From Neisseriaceae bacterium (GTDB taxonomy: Bacteria > Pseudomonadota > Gammaproteobacteria > Burkholderiales > UBA11063): a DNA stretch of 30,859 nucleotides. The stretch's first letter is position 1, and every line of letters starts with the position of its first letter. The notes beneath the pieces were generated by a model, which worked only from the letters and a program-made list of their open reading frames with translations, did not search any database and was not told where the DNA came from. Below, piece by piece: positions 16,781 through 28,469 of the stretch. The stretch spans positions 1 through 30,859 of the forward strand of contig CANISK010000001.1 in assembly GCA_947470205.1 (NCBI GenBank), written 5' to 3'. The position numbers were made by a program, and so were the translations under genes.

Positions 16781-18817
16781 TTACATGTCGTTCTTATCAA
16801 TTTGGTTTATGTGCTCAACATATAAAGCAATATTTGTGTTAATGACATTTATAATATCAATAATAATTTTCGGAGTTATGATCTCTTTTATTCCTAGACC
16901 ATTGTAAATACTGCAAATATCATTAGTAGTTTTTATTCGCATATCCTTCACACATTCATCTTCTTTTGTATATTTTTCTGGTAGTATATAATCCACCCCT
17001 TTCAATTGCTTCAACAGTGTCAATAATTTATCTAAGTCTTCATGAAACTGCCCATTAGCCTTCTCTGTAAAATTAATTGCCAGATAAGTCGTATCAATCA
17101 CACTATTAGTAGCAGAATCCTTACCATAAATACCATGAACAAAGTCTGATGCTTCTTTACTAGCACTCAAATCATCAACAGCGTTATTGACATGGCTTAA
17201 TTCCCGATAGTGTTGATAGTGATCAGCAAGAAGATGTTTATGCTGTTGATTTTTATTCTTCTCAATAGATGCCCTAAATGCATTATGTTTCTCCAATAGT
17301 GTGTCGTAGATTGTAATGGTATGCAAATTTGTGATTATCTGGTTTATTTGCTTGATAATTTCATCTGAGATGCCACCTTTTGTCACCACTTGATAGAGGT
17401 TTGGATGGCTCTCTTCTGTGATTTTTTTGTTTGTGCTCATAATAAAACTGCTTAGCAAATTATAATTCTTTTCTAAATCTAAATCTAAATTTGTATCAGA
17501 CACGCACTTCAAAAGTTTAAGTCTCTTGGATAATTCATCTTTTAACTTAATGACATCAGTTTTTAATCTAGTTATATGTGTTTCTGTCATTGCTTTTTTT
17601 GTTTTTGGATATACCCCGCTCTGTATTTGCGTTACTATCGCCTGCATTTCCTGTTCTCTCTTCTTTATCAACATGATTATTCCAATAAATTCTAGCCATT
17701 TATGAGTAGAACTACTGGCTTTGAAAGTTTCATCAAATAAATGATCAAATCTTTGATATCTCTGGAGAAGTTGCTTTTCTAACTGATCGACCTCACCTGT
17801 TAATTGATTTATCTTATTTTCTTTTGATTTCATTTCATCTTGGTTGTCCGGAGTGGGCTCTTGCAGTTTCTTTATGTTTTCTTTTGTCTGCTGTATCTTA
17901 TCAAATAATTTTCCATCTCTAACATCGCTAATTTGGTGAGAGGCATCTTTGCATTGATTTAATCTGATATGTAAATTTTCACATTGACTACCGGTACGCG
18001 CAGCGTGTACTTGATATGCAATATGATGGGCTAACAATTCGAATTGCTGTTTTGCATCTTCACAAGCAGACCCGAGCCCTTGAACTGTATGCATCATTTT
18101 TTTAAAATTAAATTTTATATCTAAAAGCGCTAATTCCAGTTGTTTTATATTTTTTGGTTCTCCAATGATGCCTTGCTTTAAAATATCCCTGTCTGGATTT
18201 TGTGATTGCTCAATGATGTTAAGATTATCCTCAAGAGATTTAACATTTTGTGTTAATTCAGAAGATTCTGCTAATTTGTGCAGTTCATCTACTGCTTTTG
18301 AGTATTTATTATATTGTATTTGTATCTTGTCATATGTTTTCTTTAATGCGATCTTTCTCTCAACAATTTTTTTGCGCTCTATTAAATCGAACAATTTTGC
18401 TTTGTTTAGCTTAATTTCATGTTCTATAAGCATACTCCCATAGTCTTGTGACGCTTCTTTTAGTCCTGCTGTTTTTGGCAATATTTTACTGTCGCTTTTT
18501 ATACGCCCTTCCAATTTACTTATATCGTTTTCTAGTTGAACCACGGTCACGTTTGTGATATCTGGAAAAGCTTCTGCTACTTTCTTCGATATATTGGACA
18601 ACATTTGTGTAAACTCAGCGCGACAATTCTTAAATTTTTCGATGTTGCTATCAATGTTATTCTTTAATTCTTCATATTTTTGCTTCACATCATCAATACC
18701 ATCTCGTAATTGTGACACCTCAAGATTAGGAAAATATGCTCCGTTTGAATATTGCTGTTGCGATGTTTGCTTTTGAGCATTTGATGGTTGCACAACTTTA
18801 TCTTCATGTGTTATCAT
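16781..18817 (-). CDS. Orphan 678-aa coiled-coil protein
   Basis: Unrecognised. The ATG at 18815-18817 has AAGGA nine bases upstream. After a Gln-rich N-terminus (about 30 residues) most of the protein has heptad-like spacing of Leu/Ile with many Glu/Lys/Gln, for example around 40-75, 85-200, 290-350 and 375-420. This indicates long coiled coils. The last 250 residues look more mixed, with HKHLLADHYQHYRELSHVN and VHGIYGKDSATNS. There is no signal peptide or clear membrane segment. It is flanked by the possible intron remnant downstream and by palindromic elements upstream, so it sits in a plastic region. Length, composition and isolation resemble those of coiled-coil effectors or structural proteins in intracellular bacteria. 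That is inference. Confidence 0.8.
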   Translation of the reverse strand: MITHEDKVVQPSNAQKQTSQQQYSNGAYFPNLEVSQLRDGIDDVKQKYEELKNNIDSNIEKFKNCRAEFTQMLSNISKKVAEAFPDITNVTVVQLENDISKLEGRIKSDSKILPKTAGLKEASQDYGSMLIEHEIKLNKAKLFDLIERKKIVERKIALKKTYDKIQIQYNKYSKAVDELHKLAESSELTQNVKSLEDNLNIIEQSQNPDRDILKQGIIGEPKNIKQLELALLDIKFNFKKMMHTVQGLGSACEDAKQQFELLAHHIAYQVHAARTGSQCENLHIRLNQCKDASHQISDVRDGKLFDKIQQTKENIKKLQEPTPDNQDEMKSKENKINQLTGEVDQLEKQLLQRYQRFDHLFDETFKASSSTHKWLEFIGIIMLIKKREQEMQAIVTQIQSGVYPKTKKAMTETHITRLKTDVIKLKDELSKRLKLLKCVSDTNLDLDLEKNYNLLSSFIMSTNKKITEESHPNLYQVVTKGGISDEIIKQINQIITNLHTITIYDTLLEKHNAFRASIEKNKNQQHKHLLADHYQHYRELSHVNNAVDDLSASKEASDFVHGIYGKDSATNSVIDTTYLAINFTEKANGQFHEDLDKLLTLLKQLKGVDYILPEKYTKEDECVKDMRIKTTNDICSIYNGLGIKEIITPKIIIDIINVINTNIALYVEHINQIDKNDM

Positions 18818-18872
18818 TTGTATTTTCCTTAATAGAGTAAAATTATTTGTAACTAATTGACGCTTAAATGCG

Positions 18873-19004
18873 AATTTTGATCTAAAATAAATTTAGTTAA
18901 AACAACATTATAATTGTCATTCCCGCTGCATGTGGGAATCTATTATAATAATAAGAACATGGATTCCCAATCAAGTTGGGAATGACAGAATTTTTATCTC
19001 TTAA
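18873..19004. repeat. Palindromic element, copy 2 (diverged)
   Basis: The right half, aacatggattcccaatcaag plus ttgggaatgaca (about 18956-18987), is identical to copy 1 at 2287-2318. The outer ends are related but no longer perfect: gatctaaaataaat on the left, tttttatctcttaa on the right. The core holds two hairpins, attcccgc/gtgggaat and attcccaa/ttgggaat. It lies just upstream of the coiled-coil gene. Confidence 0.7.
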
Positions 19005-19080
19005 CTAACATTATATTATATATTAATGAATATAAATTTTCTGAAGAAAATTTCTTCAGATGCGCAAATTGTAAAATAAG

Positions 19081-19230
19081 ATGCGAAAATTGGGAAATAA
19101 CCAAAAACACGAACTAGATAAGCGTAGCGCTTTAGGTTTTTATGTATTTTTTAGATATTTAAATTTAAATATTGAGAATGAGGCAGTTTATAATGTTAAT
19201 GTATTAGCAATTAACACACCTGCATCTTGA
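19081..19230 (+). pseudogene. Truncated relative of the small lipoprotein gene (49-codon frame)
   Basis: An open frame from ATG at 19081 to TGA at 19228-19230 encodes 49 residues ending VYNVNVLAINTPAS. Its last 41 bases (19192-19232) match the 3' end of the lipoprotein gene (16640-16680) at 36 positions, with aligned stop codons. The first two-thirds show no resemblance, and there is no signal sequence or good ribosome site. It is best read as a fragment left by a partial duplication or deletion. With the repeat copies at 18873 and 19250 it makes up the 514-base stretch between the coiled-coil gene and rpoC. Confidence 0.55.
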
Positions 19231-19249
19231 TGCTGATGTAATGGGGAGA

Positions 19250-19321
19250 TGGATTCCCGCCACAGTTTACCCTCGACCATGATCGGGGGCGGGAATGACA
19301 GGGTTATTCGCGGGAATGACA
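19250..19321. repeat. Palindromic element, copy 3 (inverted, partial)
   Basis: The reverse complement of 19250-19300 matches the left half of copy 1 (tgtcattcccgcccccgatc, then a variant of gtagtcgagggtaaactg). Outer arms ttcccgcc and ggcgggaa can form a stem of 8 bp. A further gcgggaatgaca follows (19310-19321), an extra partial unit. It sits 10 bases beyond the rpoC stop codon and may act as the operon's terminator. Confidence 0.7.
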
Positions 19322-19331
19322 AAGAATAAAG

Positions 19332-22300
19332 TTAATCAATTATTTCAAACTCTACAGGCGCGGATACATGAGTTGTTGCTTTATGTAAAGTAGCAGCTTT
19401 ATCTTTATTTATTTGACGCGCTTTATGATATGCATATCCAGTTCCTGCTGGAATTAGACGGCCCATTACTACATTTTCTTTTAAGCCACGCAGTGGATCT
19501 ACCTTACCTACAATCGCAGACTCGGTGAGCACACGTGTAGTTTCTTGGAATGATGCCGCAGAAATGAAAGAGTCTGTTGACAAAGATGCTTTGGTTATAC
19601 CTAAGAGAATATTTTTGTACTCTATTGGTTTTAAACCTTTTTTTAGCAATGTATCATTTTCATCTAAAACTGCAGCACGTTCTGCCTGTTCGCCTTCCAG
19701 ATAAATATTGCTATCGTTAGGATTTACAATCACTATACGACGTAGCATTTGACGCACTACTACTTCAATGTGTTTATCATTAATCTTCACACCTTGCAAG
19801 CGGTATACTTCTTGTATCTCCGATGAGATATATTTTGAAAGCTCTTCTACACCTTTCATATCAAGTAATTCATGTGGATCTACCGGTCCATCTACTATCG
19901 CCTGCCCACGCTCTACATACTCCCCATCATTTACTAAGATATTTTTATCTTTAGGAATTGAAAGCTCTACGGAATCTCCGCCTACTGAAATTATTTTAAC
20001 CTTATGTTTCCCTTTGGTCTCTTTTTGAAATGATGTGGTTCCAGAAATGGGTGCCAACATGCCGGCATCTTTTGGAATGCGAGCTTCAAATAATTCGGCA
20101 ACTCTTGGCAGACCACCGGTGATATCTCTGGTTTTTAGGGATTCTTGTTGTTTTTTTGCAATTACGTCTCCAGCGTGCACTTCCCCACCATCTCGTACAG
20201 TGATGATATCACCAATTTGGAAACTAATTAATACCGGCGTATTTGCGCCATGCATTTTGATTTCTTCATTATCGCTATCGTATAATCTTGCTATTGGTCT
20301 TAATGTCTTGTCTTTTGTTTTAATACCTTTTACTTTAGCAGGATCAATTACTTTCAGTGTAGTAAGCCCAGTTACTTCATCTGATTCCTTAACCACGGTT
20401 AAACCTTCTTTGATGTTCTCAAGTGAAATTCTACCTGAATATTCAACGATTACTGGTCTTGAATGTGGATCCCATGAGGCTAATTTATCACTGATTTTAA
20501 CCTCCATGCCTTCGCGAATATAAATTACCGCACCATATGGAACTCGATGTCGCTCACGTTCACGATTATGAATATCTACAATTGAAACATCTGATGATCT
20601 GGAAATTACTATCATATCTCCATTTTGTTTGTTTACATAACGCAAATCATGATAATTTACAAAACCATTTGACCGTGCTTCAATCTGATTAACAGCTGCC
20701 GCACGAGATGCTGCTCCTCCGATATGGAATGTACGCATAGTAAGCTGTGTACCAGGCTCTCCGATTGACTGAGCCGCAACAATACCAACAGCCTCTCCAA
20801 TATCCACTCGATATCCACGTGCCAAATCACGACCATAACATTTTGCGCATAACCCATATCTAGTTTTACATGTAAGTGGTGTTCTTACTTTTACTTCATC
20901 AATATTGCGAGAATCAATCTGTAGGACTATAGCTTCATCAAGCAAGGTCCCATTTTTTACAATTACATTATTTGTGTCTGAATCTATAATATCATCAGCA
21001 GATACTCTGCCTAATACTCTATCCCTTAATGATTCAATGACATCTCCACCTTGTATTACAGATCTCATAATAACACCATCTGATGTGCCGCAATCTTGCT
21101 CGGTAATCACTAGGTCTTGAGTTACATCCACAAGTCGTCGTGTTAAGTAACCTGAATTTGCAGTTTTAAGTGCTGTATCTGACAAACCTTTACGCGCTCC
21201 ATGTGTTGAGATAAAGTATTGGGCAACAGTTAATCCTTCACGGAAGTTGGCTGTAATTGGAATTTCCATAATTGAGCCATCTGGTTTTGCCATTAATCCG
21301 CGCATACCAGATAATTGACGAATCTGTGCTATAGAACCACGCGCACCAGATTCTGCCATCATGTAAATGGAATTAAATGAATCTTGTTCAGTGAAATTAC
21401 CAGATTTATCTTTTACTTTTTCTTTAGATAACTCTTGCATTAGGGTTTTAGCTATATCTTCACTACATCTACCCCAGATATCAATAATTTTATTATATCG
21501 CTCACCTTGAGTGACTAACCCATCTTGATACTGACGAGTAATTTCTTCTACTTCTTTTTGAGATGCTTCAATTTTTTTAGCTTTTGTAGTTGGCACATGC
21601 ATATCATTGAGGCACACTGAAATACCTGCTTTGGTAGAATATGTAAACCCTGTGTATACAATCTTATCTGCAAAAATTACTGTATTTTTAATGCCGCATT
21701 GGCGAAAAGCTACATTTATAAGTTTTGCTACATCTTTCTTTTTAAGTGGTCTGTCTATTAAATCAAAATCCAATCCTTTGGGTAAAATTTGTGAAAGAAT
21801 TGCCCTACCAACTGTAGTTTTTCTTCTTACAATATGTGGAATAAATTCATCATTAGCATCTCTTTTGTATTCAGTGAGACGCACTGTAATTAGGGCATGT
21901 AGCCCAATTTGTCCAGTTCTATATGCTTTTTCTACCTCTCTTACGTCTGCAAATATTCCATCTTCACCTTTATCATTTATTTTTTCTCGTGTTAGATAAT
22001 ATAAACCCAAGATAATATCTTGTGATGGTACTATGATTGGCTCACCATTTGCTGGGGAGAGTACGTTATTAGATGCAAGCATTAATGTTCGAGCTTCCAT
22101 TTGTGCTTCAATACTAAGTGGCACATGTACTGCCATTTGGTCACCATCAAAATCGGCATTAAATGCTGAACATACTAATGGATGCAATTGAATTGCTTTG
22201 CCTTCAATTAAAATTGGTTCGAAGGCTTGAATGCCAAGTCTATGTAAAGTAGGCGCACGATTTAGTAGAATTGGGTGCTCGCGAATCACATCTTCTAAGA

Positions 22301-23573
22301 TATCCCATACCACTGGAGCTTCAGTTTCAACCATGCGTTTTGCGTGTTTTATCGTTGGGGATTCACCAAGTGCTTGCAATTTATGATATACAAATGGTTT
22401 GAATAATTCTAAAGCCATGATTTTTGGTAAACCACATTGATATAAACGAAGTTTAGGGCCAACTGTAATCACAGAACGACCTGAATAATCCACGCGCTTA
22501 CCAAGTAAGTTTTGACGAAAACGACCAGATTTACCTTTTATCATTTCTGCTAATGATTTCAGTGGGCGTTTATTAGCTCCAGTTATTACCTTACCACGCT
22601 TGCCATTATCAAAAAGTGAATCCACCGCCTCTTGTAACATCCTACGCTCATTACGTAAAATAATTTCTGGAGCACGCAATTGGATTAATTTTCTAAGTCT
22701 ATTATTGCGATTAATAACTCTCCTGTAGAGATCATTTAAATCGCTAGTTGCAAACCTACCACCATCCAAGGCAACCAATGGGCGTAAATCAGGTGGAAGT
22801 ACTGGGATTACATCCATAATCATCCACTCTGGTTTAATTTCAGAACGTTTAAAGCCTTCTAGCACTTTAAGGCGTTTAGCGAGTTTTTTGAGATTGGTAT
22901 CTGATTTGCTCGTAAGCATTTCTTCTTTAATAGATGCAATTTTGGAATCTAATTCAATAGATTGCAGCATTTCCCTTACCGCCTCTGCCCCAATTCCAAC
23001 TCTAATTTTATCTGCGTCATCACGCTCCACCAGAACATTGTACTGTTCTGGAGATAGTATGTCGCCAGCTCGAATTGATGTTTTATCATCTTTGGGGTGT
23101 TTTGGTGGATCAATTTTATCAATTACTTCAATAACTGCATATGCTTCAAAATATAATACGTGTTCTATGTCACGCAATGGCATATCAAGCACCATACCCA
23201 TACGCGATGGAAGAGATTTTAAGAACCAAATATGCGCAACTGGTGATGAAAGCTCTATGTGCCCCATCCGCTCTCTACGTACTTTTGCTTGAGTAACCTC
23301 AACGCTACATCTTTCACATATTACACCACGATGTTTAATTCGTTTATATTTACCACACAAACATTCGTAATCTTTGATTGGCCCGAAAATACGCGCACAA
23401 AATAAACCGTCACGCTCAGGTCTTAGCGTACGATAATTTATGGTTTCTGGTTTTTTAATTTCCCCATAAGACCATGACCTAATTTTTTCCGGGGAAGCTA
23501 TTCCAATACGTATACATCCATAGTTATCATTATTTTGCAATTTATCTACTAATAGACTACCTAAATCTAGCAT
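19332..23573 (-). CDS. rpoC: DNA-directed RNA polymerase beta' subunit
   Basis: 1413 aa against 1407 in E. coli. The largest catalytic subunit of RNA polymerase. The N-terminal zinc ribbon has C71, C73, C86 and C89. The absolutely conserved NADFDGDQ (472-479) carries the three catalytic aspartates D474, D476 and D478 that hold the active-site magnesium. The bridge-helix/trigger-loop region is intact, as is the second zinc site (CGTSDG, then [13 protein letters not shown]). The start is ATG at 23571-23573 with AAAGGT upstream. It follows rpoB after a 114-base gap that holds only a weak hairpin (tttggg ... cccaaa). It is the last gene of the operon here; rpsL-rpsG-fusA, common after rpoC, do not follow. 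Confidence 0.98.
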   Translation of the reverse strand: MLDLGSLLVDKLQNNDNYGCIRIGIASPEKIRSWSYGEIKKPETINYRTLRPERDGLFCARIFGPIKDYECLCGKYKRIKHRGVICERCSVEVTQAKVRRERMGHIELSSPVAHIWFLKSLPSRMGMVLDMPLRDIEHVLYFEAYAVIEVIDKIDPPKHPKDDKTSIRAGDILSPEQYNVLVERDDADKIRVGIGAEAVREMLQSIELDSKIASIKEEMLTSKSDTNLKKLAKRLKVLEGFKRSEIKPEWMIMDVIPVLPPDLRPLVALDGGRFATSDLNDLYRRVINRNNRLRKLIQLRAPEIILRNERRMLQEAVDSLFDNGKRGKVITGANKRPLKSLAEMIKGKSGRFRQNLLGKRVDYSGRSVITVGPKLRLYQCGLPKIMALELFKPFVYHKLQALGESPTIKHAKRMVETEAPVVWDILEDVIREHPILLNRAPTLHRLGIQAFEPILIEGKAIQLHPLVCSAFNADFDGDQMAVHVPLSIEAQMEARTLMLASNNVLSPANGEPIIVPSQDIILGLYYLTREKINDKGEDGIFADVREVEKAYRTGQIGLHALITVRLTEYKRDANDEFIPHIVRRKTTVGRAILSQILPKGLDFDLIDRPLKKKDVAKLINVAFRQCGIKNTVIFADKIVYTGFTYSTKAGISVCLNDMHVPTTKAKKIEASQKEVEEITRQYQDGLVTQGERYNKIIDIWGRCSEDIAKTLMQELSKEKVKDKSGNFTEQDSFNSIYMMAESGARGSIAQIRQLSGMRGLMAKPDGSIMEIPITANFREGLTVAQYFISTHGARKGLSDTALKTANSGYLTRRLVDVTQDLVITEQDCGTSDGVIMRSVIQGGDVIESLRDRVLGRVSADDIIDSDTNNVIVKNGTLLDEAIVLQIDSRNIDEVKVRTPLTCKTRYGLCAKCYGRDLARGYRVDIGEAVGIVAAQSIGEPGTQLTMRTFHIGGAASRAAAVNQIEARSNGFVNYHDLRYVNKQNGDMIVISRSSDVSIVDIHNRERERHRVPYGAVIYIREGMEVKISDKLASWDPHSRPVIVEYSGRISLENIKEGLTVVKESDEVTGLTTLKVIDPAKVKGIKTKDKTLRPIARLYDSDNEEIKMHGANTPVLISFQIGDIITVRDGGEVHAGDVIAKKQQESLKTRDITGGLPRVAELFEARIPKDAGMLAPISGTTSFQKETKGKHKVKIISVGGDSVELSIPKDKNILVNDGEYVERGQAIVDGPVDPHELLDMKGVEELSKYISSEIQEVYRLQGVKINDKHIEVVVRQMLRRIVIVNPNDSNIYLEGEQAERAAVLDENDTLLKKGLKPIEYKNILLGITKASLSTDSFISAASFQETTRVLTESAIVGKVDPLRGLKENVVMGRLIPAGTGYAYHKARQINKDKAATLHKATTHVSAPVEFEIID

Positions 23574-23687
23574 AATTATTTACCTTTTGTATATTTATTG
23601 ATAAGTTTATTCATATTTGCAGAGCATCCACACTCAAAGTATTTGGGTTTTAGGCAAGCCGGAAATCCCAAAGACAAAGAGTATCTG

Positions 23688-26600
23688 TTATTCTTCTAGT
23701 TCCATGTCAAGCCCCAGAGCCCTTACTTCTCTTGTGAGGACTTTAAACGCTTCTGGAATGTCAGCAGTTATCCTATGTTCACCTTCTAAAATATTTTCAT
23801 ACATTATTGCACGTCCTTCAATATCATCAGATTTTACAGTTAACATTTCCTGTAATGTATAAGCAGCTCCATAAGCCTCTAACGCCCATACCTCCATTTC
23901 CCCAAATCTTTGTCCCCCAAATTGTGCTTTACCCCCCAATGGTTGCTGAGTTACTAAAGAATAAGGTCCGGTAGAGCGAGCATGAACTTTTTCATCCACT
24001 AAATGATGCAATCTTAAAACATACATGTAACCCACGGTGACTAGTCTGTCAAATTTATCGCCAGTCAAACCATCATATAACTGTAATTGACCAGATTCTG
24101 GTAAATCAGCTAAATCTAACATCTGTTTAATCTCGGTCTCTTTTGCACCATCAAACACTGGGGATGCAAAAGGTACACCATCTTTTAGGTTATGCGCCAA
24201 TGTTAATATTTCCGTATCATTTAAAGATTTAATATCTTCATTCTTGCCAGAAATGTTATAGATAGTTTCAATAAATTTTTTAACTTCTGCTAAATTTCTT
24301 TGTTTACGTAACATATCATTGATTTTATCCCCCAAGCCTTTAGCGGCCAATCCTAAATGTACCTCTAAAATCTGTCCGATGTTCATACGTGATGGCACAC
24401 CAATTGGATTTAATACCACATCAACCGCTTTTCCATTCTCCATATACGGCATATCTTCAACTGGTAATACTTTGGATATAACACCTTTATTACCATGTCT
24501 TCCTGCCATTTTATCTCCAGGCTGAAGTCTACGTTTGATGGCCACAAAGACTTTAACCATTTTTATCACACCATTTGGCAAATCCACCCCCTGATGCAAT
24601 TTGTCTTTGTGTTGTTTGAACTGAGACTCTAAATCATGTCGTTTGATTTCAATTGCTTTGCTGATATTTTCTATTTGACAATTAATGTCATCATCTGTGG
24701 TTTTAATATTAAACCATGCGCGTTGATCTTTTAGGAGATTGAGTGCATCTTCAGTAATAACACCTTTGTGTTTAACTGTACCAGTCTTACCAAGTAATAA
24801 TTCATATACTCTACCTAATGCATCTTGCTCTATGATGGTTATTTGATCTGTTAAATCTTGGCGGTATTTTTTTAAATCACTTTCAATTATGCTCAAACTT
24901 CTTTGGTCTAATTTATTTGGATCACGATTGAATACTTGTACGTCAATAACAGTACCTTGCATACCTATTGGTATACGAAGAGATGTATCTTTCACATCCG
25001 ATGCTTTTTCACCAAATATTGCTCGAAGAAGTCTCTCTTCTGGTGTTAGTTGTATTTCACCCTTTGGAGTCACCTTACCCACTAGTACATCTCCAGCCTT
25101 TACCTCTGCACCAACATAAACAATACCAGTGTCATCAAGTCTTGCTAACTGAGATTGTGATAAATTTGGAATGTCACGCGTAATTTCTTCATTGCCTTGT
25201 TTGGTTTCACGAGACACCACCAACAATTCCTCTATATGTACTGAGGTATACTTATCTGATTCAATTAATTTTTCTGAAATAAGAATGGAATCTTCAAAAT
25301 TGTACCCATTCCAAGGCATAAATGCCACTAAAACATTTTGACCAACTGCCAATTCACCCAAATCAGTAGCAGAGCCATCTGCGATGACATCTCCGTGACT
25401 AATTATATCTCCAACTTTTACAATTGGTTTTTGATTTAGGCAGGTATTGCTATTACTTCTAACATACTTAATGAGATTGTATATATCAACACCAATATCT
25501 TTGTCTTTTACTTCATCATTGTGAGCTTGTATAATTATCCGTCCGCCGTCCACATAATTTACCACACCACCACGTTTTGCGATTACCACTGTGCCTGAGT
25601 CAATTGCTGTTACACGTTCCATACCGGTACCAACCAATGGTTTCTCTGCTCTAATACACGGCACTCCTTGACGTTGCATATTTGAACCCATGAGCGCACG
25701 ATTTGCATCATCATGTTCTAAAAATGGTATAAGAGATGCAGCAACTGATACAACCTGATTGGTTGATACGTCCATGTAATCCACAGTATCAGCTGGCACC
25801 AATAGAGTTTCACCTTTTTGACGAGCCGTTACCATGGAATCTATAAAATTACAATTTGTATCTAGTTTGGCATTTGCCTGTGCAATAACAAATTTGCTCT
25901 CATCAATTGCTGATAAATAATCAACGTCTTTAGTAACCACTCCATTTTTTATTTTACGATATGGTGTCTCCAAGAAACCAAATGGGTTTGGTCTTGCATA
26001 TATTGCCAATGAATTAATCAGTCCAATATTTTGCCCCTCTGGTGTTTCAATTGGACACACACGTCCATAATGCGTAACATGTACATCACGCACTTCAAAA
26101 CCAGCTCTATCACGAGTTAACCCACCTGGCCCTAATGCGGAAATACGTCTTTTATGAGTTATTTCAGAAAGTGGATTAGTGTGATCCATGAATTGGGATA
26201 ATTGACTAGTTGCAAAGAAATCTTTTAAACTTGATGTGATTGGTTTTGCACTAATTAATTTATTTGGTAATAAATCTTTGTGCTCTAGCGGTTGGGTGAG
26301 TTTATCTTTTACCGCTTTATCAATCCGAGATAATCCAGCCCTAAATTGATTTTCAACTAATTCCCCCACACCACGTATTCTTCTGTTACCTAAGTGATCT
26401 ATATCATCCACATTACCCCTGCCATTACGTAATTCAATTAGAATAGCAAGTGTAATGATGATATCTGAATTGTTTAATCGTACAGATTCTTTTCCGGTGG
26501 TTTTTTTGGCAAGCTTAGCAACAAGTTTGGTAAACCATATTGGCGCTTTTGGATCTAATTCGTTTTGATAAGTACGAGCATCAAATTTAAATCTACCAAC

Positions 26601-27827
26601 TTGTGAGAGATCATAAGTATCGTGGTTAAAAAATATGCGCTCAAAAACTGTTTTTGCAATTTCTTCTGAATATGGCTCCCCTGGTCTCATCATTTTATAG
26701 ATTTGATGAATTGCCTCTACTGATGTTTTTGCGGTTTCTTTACTTGCTTCTTCATCTCTTAAGGTATCTAATAAATAACTACCCTGATCTAAGTCATTTA
26801 CATGAAGGGTGTAGATTTTTTTCACACCACATAGCAATGCTTTTTTAATTAATTCTTCTGTCAATATGGTATTTGATTGGGCAAATACTTCGCTACTTGC
26901 TGCATCTATTAAATCTGCACCAAGCACCCTACCAATTAAATCATCAATTGGTACAGCTATTTCCTTAATTTCAGCCGCTTCTAAGTCTTTAATATGTTTA
27001 GTGGTAATTTTTTTGTCTTTAGCAATGATAACTTTACCAGCACTGCTTACAATATCAAATTTTGCAACTTCACCCTTTAAGTGATTTGCAGTAATCTTTT
27101 TACTAATTTTTTCAGATTTTATTGTATATTCATCTTTATCATAAAACAAGTCTAAAATTTGACTATGATCACAATTTAATGCCTTTAACAACAAAGTGAC
27201 ATTCATCTTTCTACGTTTATCAATTCTAAAATATATTAGATCTTTGCCATCAAATTCTAAATCTAACCAGCTACCTCTGTACGGTATTATTCTTGCTGAG
27301 TATAATAATTTGCTCGCCGAATGATTTTTTCCATTATCATGTTCAAAATATACGCCAGGAGAACGATGTAATTGAGCCACCACCACGCGTTCGTTTCCAT
27401 TAATAATAAATGAGCAGTTATCAGTCATAAAGGGTATTTCACCCATATACACATTTTCTTCTACGCTATGTAAAATTGTTTTTAAATCTTTTTCTCTATC
27501 ATAGATTGTGAGCCTAATTTTTGCATGCAATTTACCTGCATACGATATTCCACGCAACAAACATTCTCTAACATCAAACACTGGATTAGTTAGATAATAA
27601 CCAATGTAATCCAGACGAGTTGCACCGTTATTGGACATAATGGGAAATACATCATTAAATGCTTTTTGCAATCCAATATCCACTCTTCCCTCTGGAGACA
27701 ACCCTCTTTGTAAAAATTCTTCATATGATTGTTTTTGCATTGCGAGTAGGTACGGAGCCGTTATGGCTGTTTCTTGCTTAGCAAAACTTTTACGTATGCG
27801 TTTTTTTTCTGTAAATGAATAGCCCAT
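23688..27827 (-). CDS. rpoB: DNA-directed RNA polymerase beta subunit
   Basis: 1379 aa against 1342 in E. coli. It forms the catalytic cleft with beta'. The rifampicin pocket reads [21 protein letters not shown], then ISALGPGGL; the residues equivalent to D516, H526 and S531 are wild type, so no classical resistance change is seen. The [10 protein letters not shown] and GYNFEDS motifs and the C-terminal [20 protein letters not shown] are intact. I start at the ATG at 27825-27827 ([15 protein letters not shown]), which aligns with the E. coli N-terminus and has GGAG nine bases upstream. The TTG at 27842 adds five residues and is less likely. The extra length is spread through the protein. It is separated from rplL by 230 bases that contain a repeat element. 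Confidence 0.98.
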   Translation of the reverse strand: MGYSFTEKKRIRKSFAKQETAITAPYLLAMQKQSYEEFLQRGLSPEGRVDIGLQKAFNDVFPIMSNNGATRLDYIGYYLTNPVFDVRECLLRGISYAGKLHAKIRLTIYDREKDLKTILHSVEENVYMGEIPFMTDNCSFIINGNERVVVAQLHRSPGVYFEHDNGKNHSASKLLYSARIIPYRGSWLDLEFDGKDLIYFRIDKRRKMNVTLLLKALNCDHSQILDLFYDKDEYTIKSEKISKKITANHLKGEVAKFDIVSSAGKVIIAKDKKITTKHIKDLEAAEIKEIAVPIDDLIGRVLGADLIDAASSEVFAQSNTILTEELIKKALLCGVKKIYTLHVNDLDQGSYLLDTLRDEEASKETAKTSVEAIHQIYKMMRPGEPYSEEIAKTVFERIFFNHDTYDLSQVGRFKFDARTYQNELDPKAPIWFTKLVAKLAKKTTGKESVRLNNSDIIITLAILIELRNGRGNVDDIDHLGNRRIRGVGELVENQFRAGLSRIDKAVKDKLTQPLEHKDLLPNKLISAKPITSSLKDFFATSQLSQFMDHTNPLSEITHKRRISALGPGGLTRDRAGFEVRDVHVTHYGRVCPIETPEGQNIGLINSLAIYARPNPFGFLETPYRKIKNGVVTKDVDYLSAIDESKFVIAQANAKLDTNCNFIDSMVTARQKGETLLVPADTVDYMDVSTNQVVSVAASLIPFLEHDDANRALMGSNMQRQGVPCIRAEKPLVGTGMERVTAIDSGTVVIAKRGGVVNYVDGGRIIIQAHNDEVKDKDIGVDIYNLIKYVRSNSNTCLNQKPIVKVGDIISHGDVIADGSATDLGELAVGQNVLVAFMPWNGYNFEDSILISEKLIESDKYTSVHIEELLVVSRETKQGNEEITRDIPNLSQSQLARLDDTGIVYVGAEVKAGDVLVGKVTPKGEIQLTPEERLLRAIFGEKASDVKDTSLRIPIGMQGTVIDVQVFNRDPNKLDQRSLSIIESDLKKYRQDLTDQITIIEQDALGRVYELLLGKTGTVKHKGVITEDALNLLKDQRAWFNIKTTDDDINCQIENISKAIEIKRHDLESQFKQHKDKLHQGVDLPNGVIKMVKVFVAIKRRLQPGDKMAGRHGNKGVISKVLPVEDMPYMENGKAVDVVLNPIGVPSRMNIGQILEVHLGLAAKGLGDKINDMLRKQRNLAEVKKFIETIYNISGKNEDIKSLNDTEILTLAHNLKDGVPFASPVFDGAKETEIKQMLDLADLPESGQLQLYDGLTGDKFDRLVTVGYMYVLRLHHLVDEKVHARSTGPYSLVTQQPLGGKAQFGGQRFGEMEVWALEAYGAAYTLQEMLTVKSDDIEGRAIMYENILEGEHRITADIPEAFKVLTREVRALGLDMELEE

Positions 27828-27915
27828 ATTTTCAAGCTCCAAAGATTAAGATGGTTATTTTATAAATTTAAAAAGAAATAAAGAAAAGATTACCTCATTT
27901 ATAAGATAACCTTTT

Positions 27916-28042
27916 TATACTTTTCGTCTTCAAAACCTGGACGTTGTTAAAAACAAAAAAATTATTTCTTATACACTAAAGTATACCGCGTCATAAATTT
28001 TTTATTTTTGCCTAGTCCAAATTTCAAATACTTTGAGTATAC
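27916..28042 (-). repeat. Intergenic repeat, long form, in the rplL-rpoB gap
   Basis: On the minus strand it begins GTATACTCAAAGTATTTGAA and ends GAAGACGAAAAGTATA, so its ends are inverted (TATACT ... AGTATA). The middle has a small hairpin, TATAC-TTTAGT-GTATA, flanked by GGAC and GTCC. Both ends match the shorter element at 29007-29070 in the same operon and orientation. In E. coli the equivalent gap holds an attenuator and an RNase III site, so this element might affect rpoBC expression. Confidence 0.6.
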
Positions 28043-28057
28043 AAAAATGTATGTAAA

Positions 28058-28429
28058 TTATTTGATTTCAGCTTTTGCACCGGCATCAAGAATTTTCTTT
28101 AAAAATGCTTCGGCATCAGCTCTAGACACCCCTTCTTTAATTGCTTTTGGTGCCGCCTCTACCGCAGCCTTAGATTCAGCGAGACCAAGACCGGTAATTT
28201 CACGTACAACTTTAATTGCAGCCACTTTGTTGCTACCTGCTTCAGTCAAAATTACGTCAAATTCTGTTTTCTCTTCAACTGTAGCCGCTGCAGCTCCACC
28301 AGGAGCAGCAACTGCAACTGCTGCCGCAGACACTCCAAATTTTTCTTCCATTTCTTTTACGAGCTCAGATAAGTCAAGTACAGTCATCTGTGCAACAGCA
28401 TCAATAATATCTTGTTTAAGAATAGCCAT
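28058..28429 (-). CDS. rplL: 50S ribosomal protein bL12 (L7/L12)
   Basis: 123 aa, like the usual 120-125. It forms the flexible dimeric stalk that recruits translation factors. Visible are the N-terminal dimerisation domain ([14 protein letters not shown]), an Ala/Gly-rich hinge around residues 35-50 and the C-terminal factor-binding domain ([20 protein letters not shown], then [13 protein letters not shown]). The ATG has AGGAG upstream. It lies 40 bases after rplJ and is co-transcribed with it. Confidence 0.97.
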   Translation of the reverse strand: MAILKQDIIDAVAQMTVLDLSELVKEMEEKFGVSAAAVAVAAPGGAAAATVEEKTEFDVILTEAGSNKVAAIKVVREITGLGLAESKAAVEAAPKAIKEGVSRADAEAFLKKILDAGAKAEIK

Positions 28430-28469
28430 TTATAACTCCTAATAATTTTACATTAAATGCGTAATTAAA

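Noticed and set aside
20035..20523. Plus-strand frames of 80-160 codons inside rpoC and rpoB (also 21607-21999, 22888-23292)
   Set aside because: They are antisense to intact, highly conserved coding sequence and show no motif of their own.
23642..23671. Hairpin in the rpoB-rpoC gap (tttgggttt ... aaatcccaaa)
   Set aside because: The stem is imperfect and short with no T-run on either strand; too weak to call a terminator or processing site.
24000..27000. Rifampicin-resistance changes in RpoB
   Set aside because: The residues of the classical resistance cluster are wild type; other substitutions seen, such as Val in DVHVTHYGR, are outside the known resistance positions.
27828..27842. Upstream TTG start for rpoB
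   Set aside because: The ATG at 27827 has a good GGAG site and aligns with the E. coli N-terminus.
28008..28442. 144-codon plus-strand frame, Ala/Ser-rich
   Set aside because: Antisense of rplL; its composition mirrors the Ala/Gly-rich hinge of bL12.
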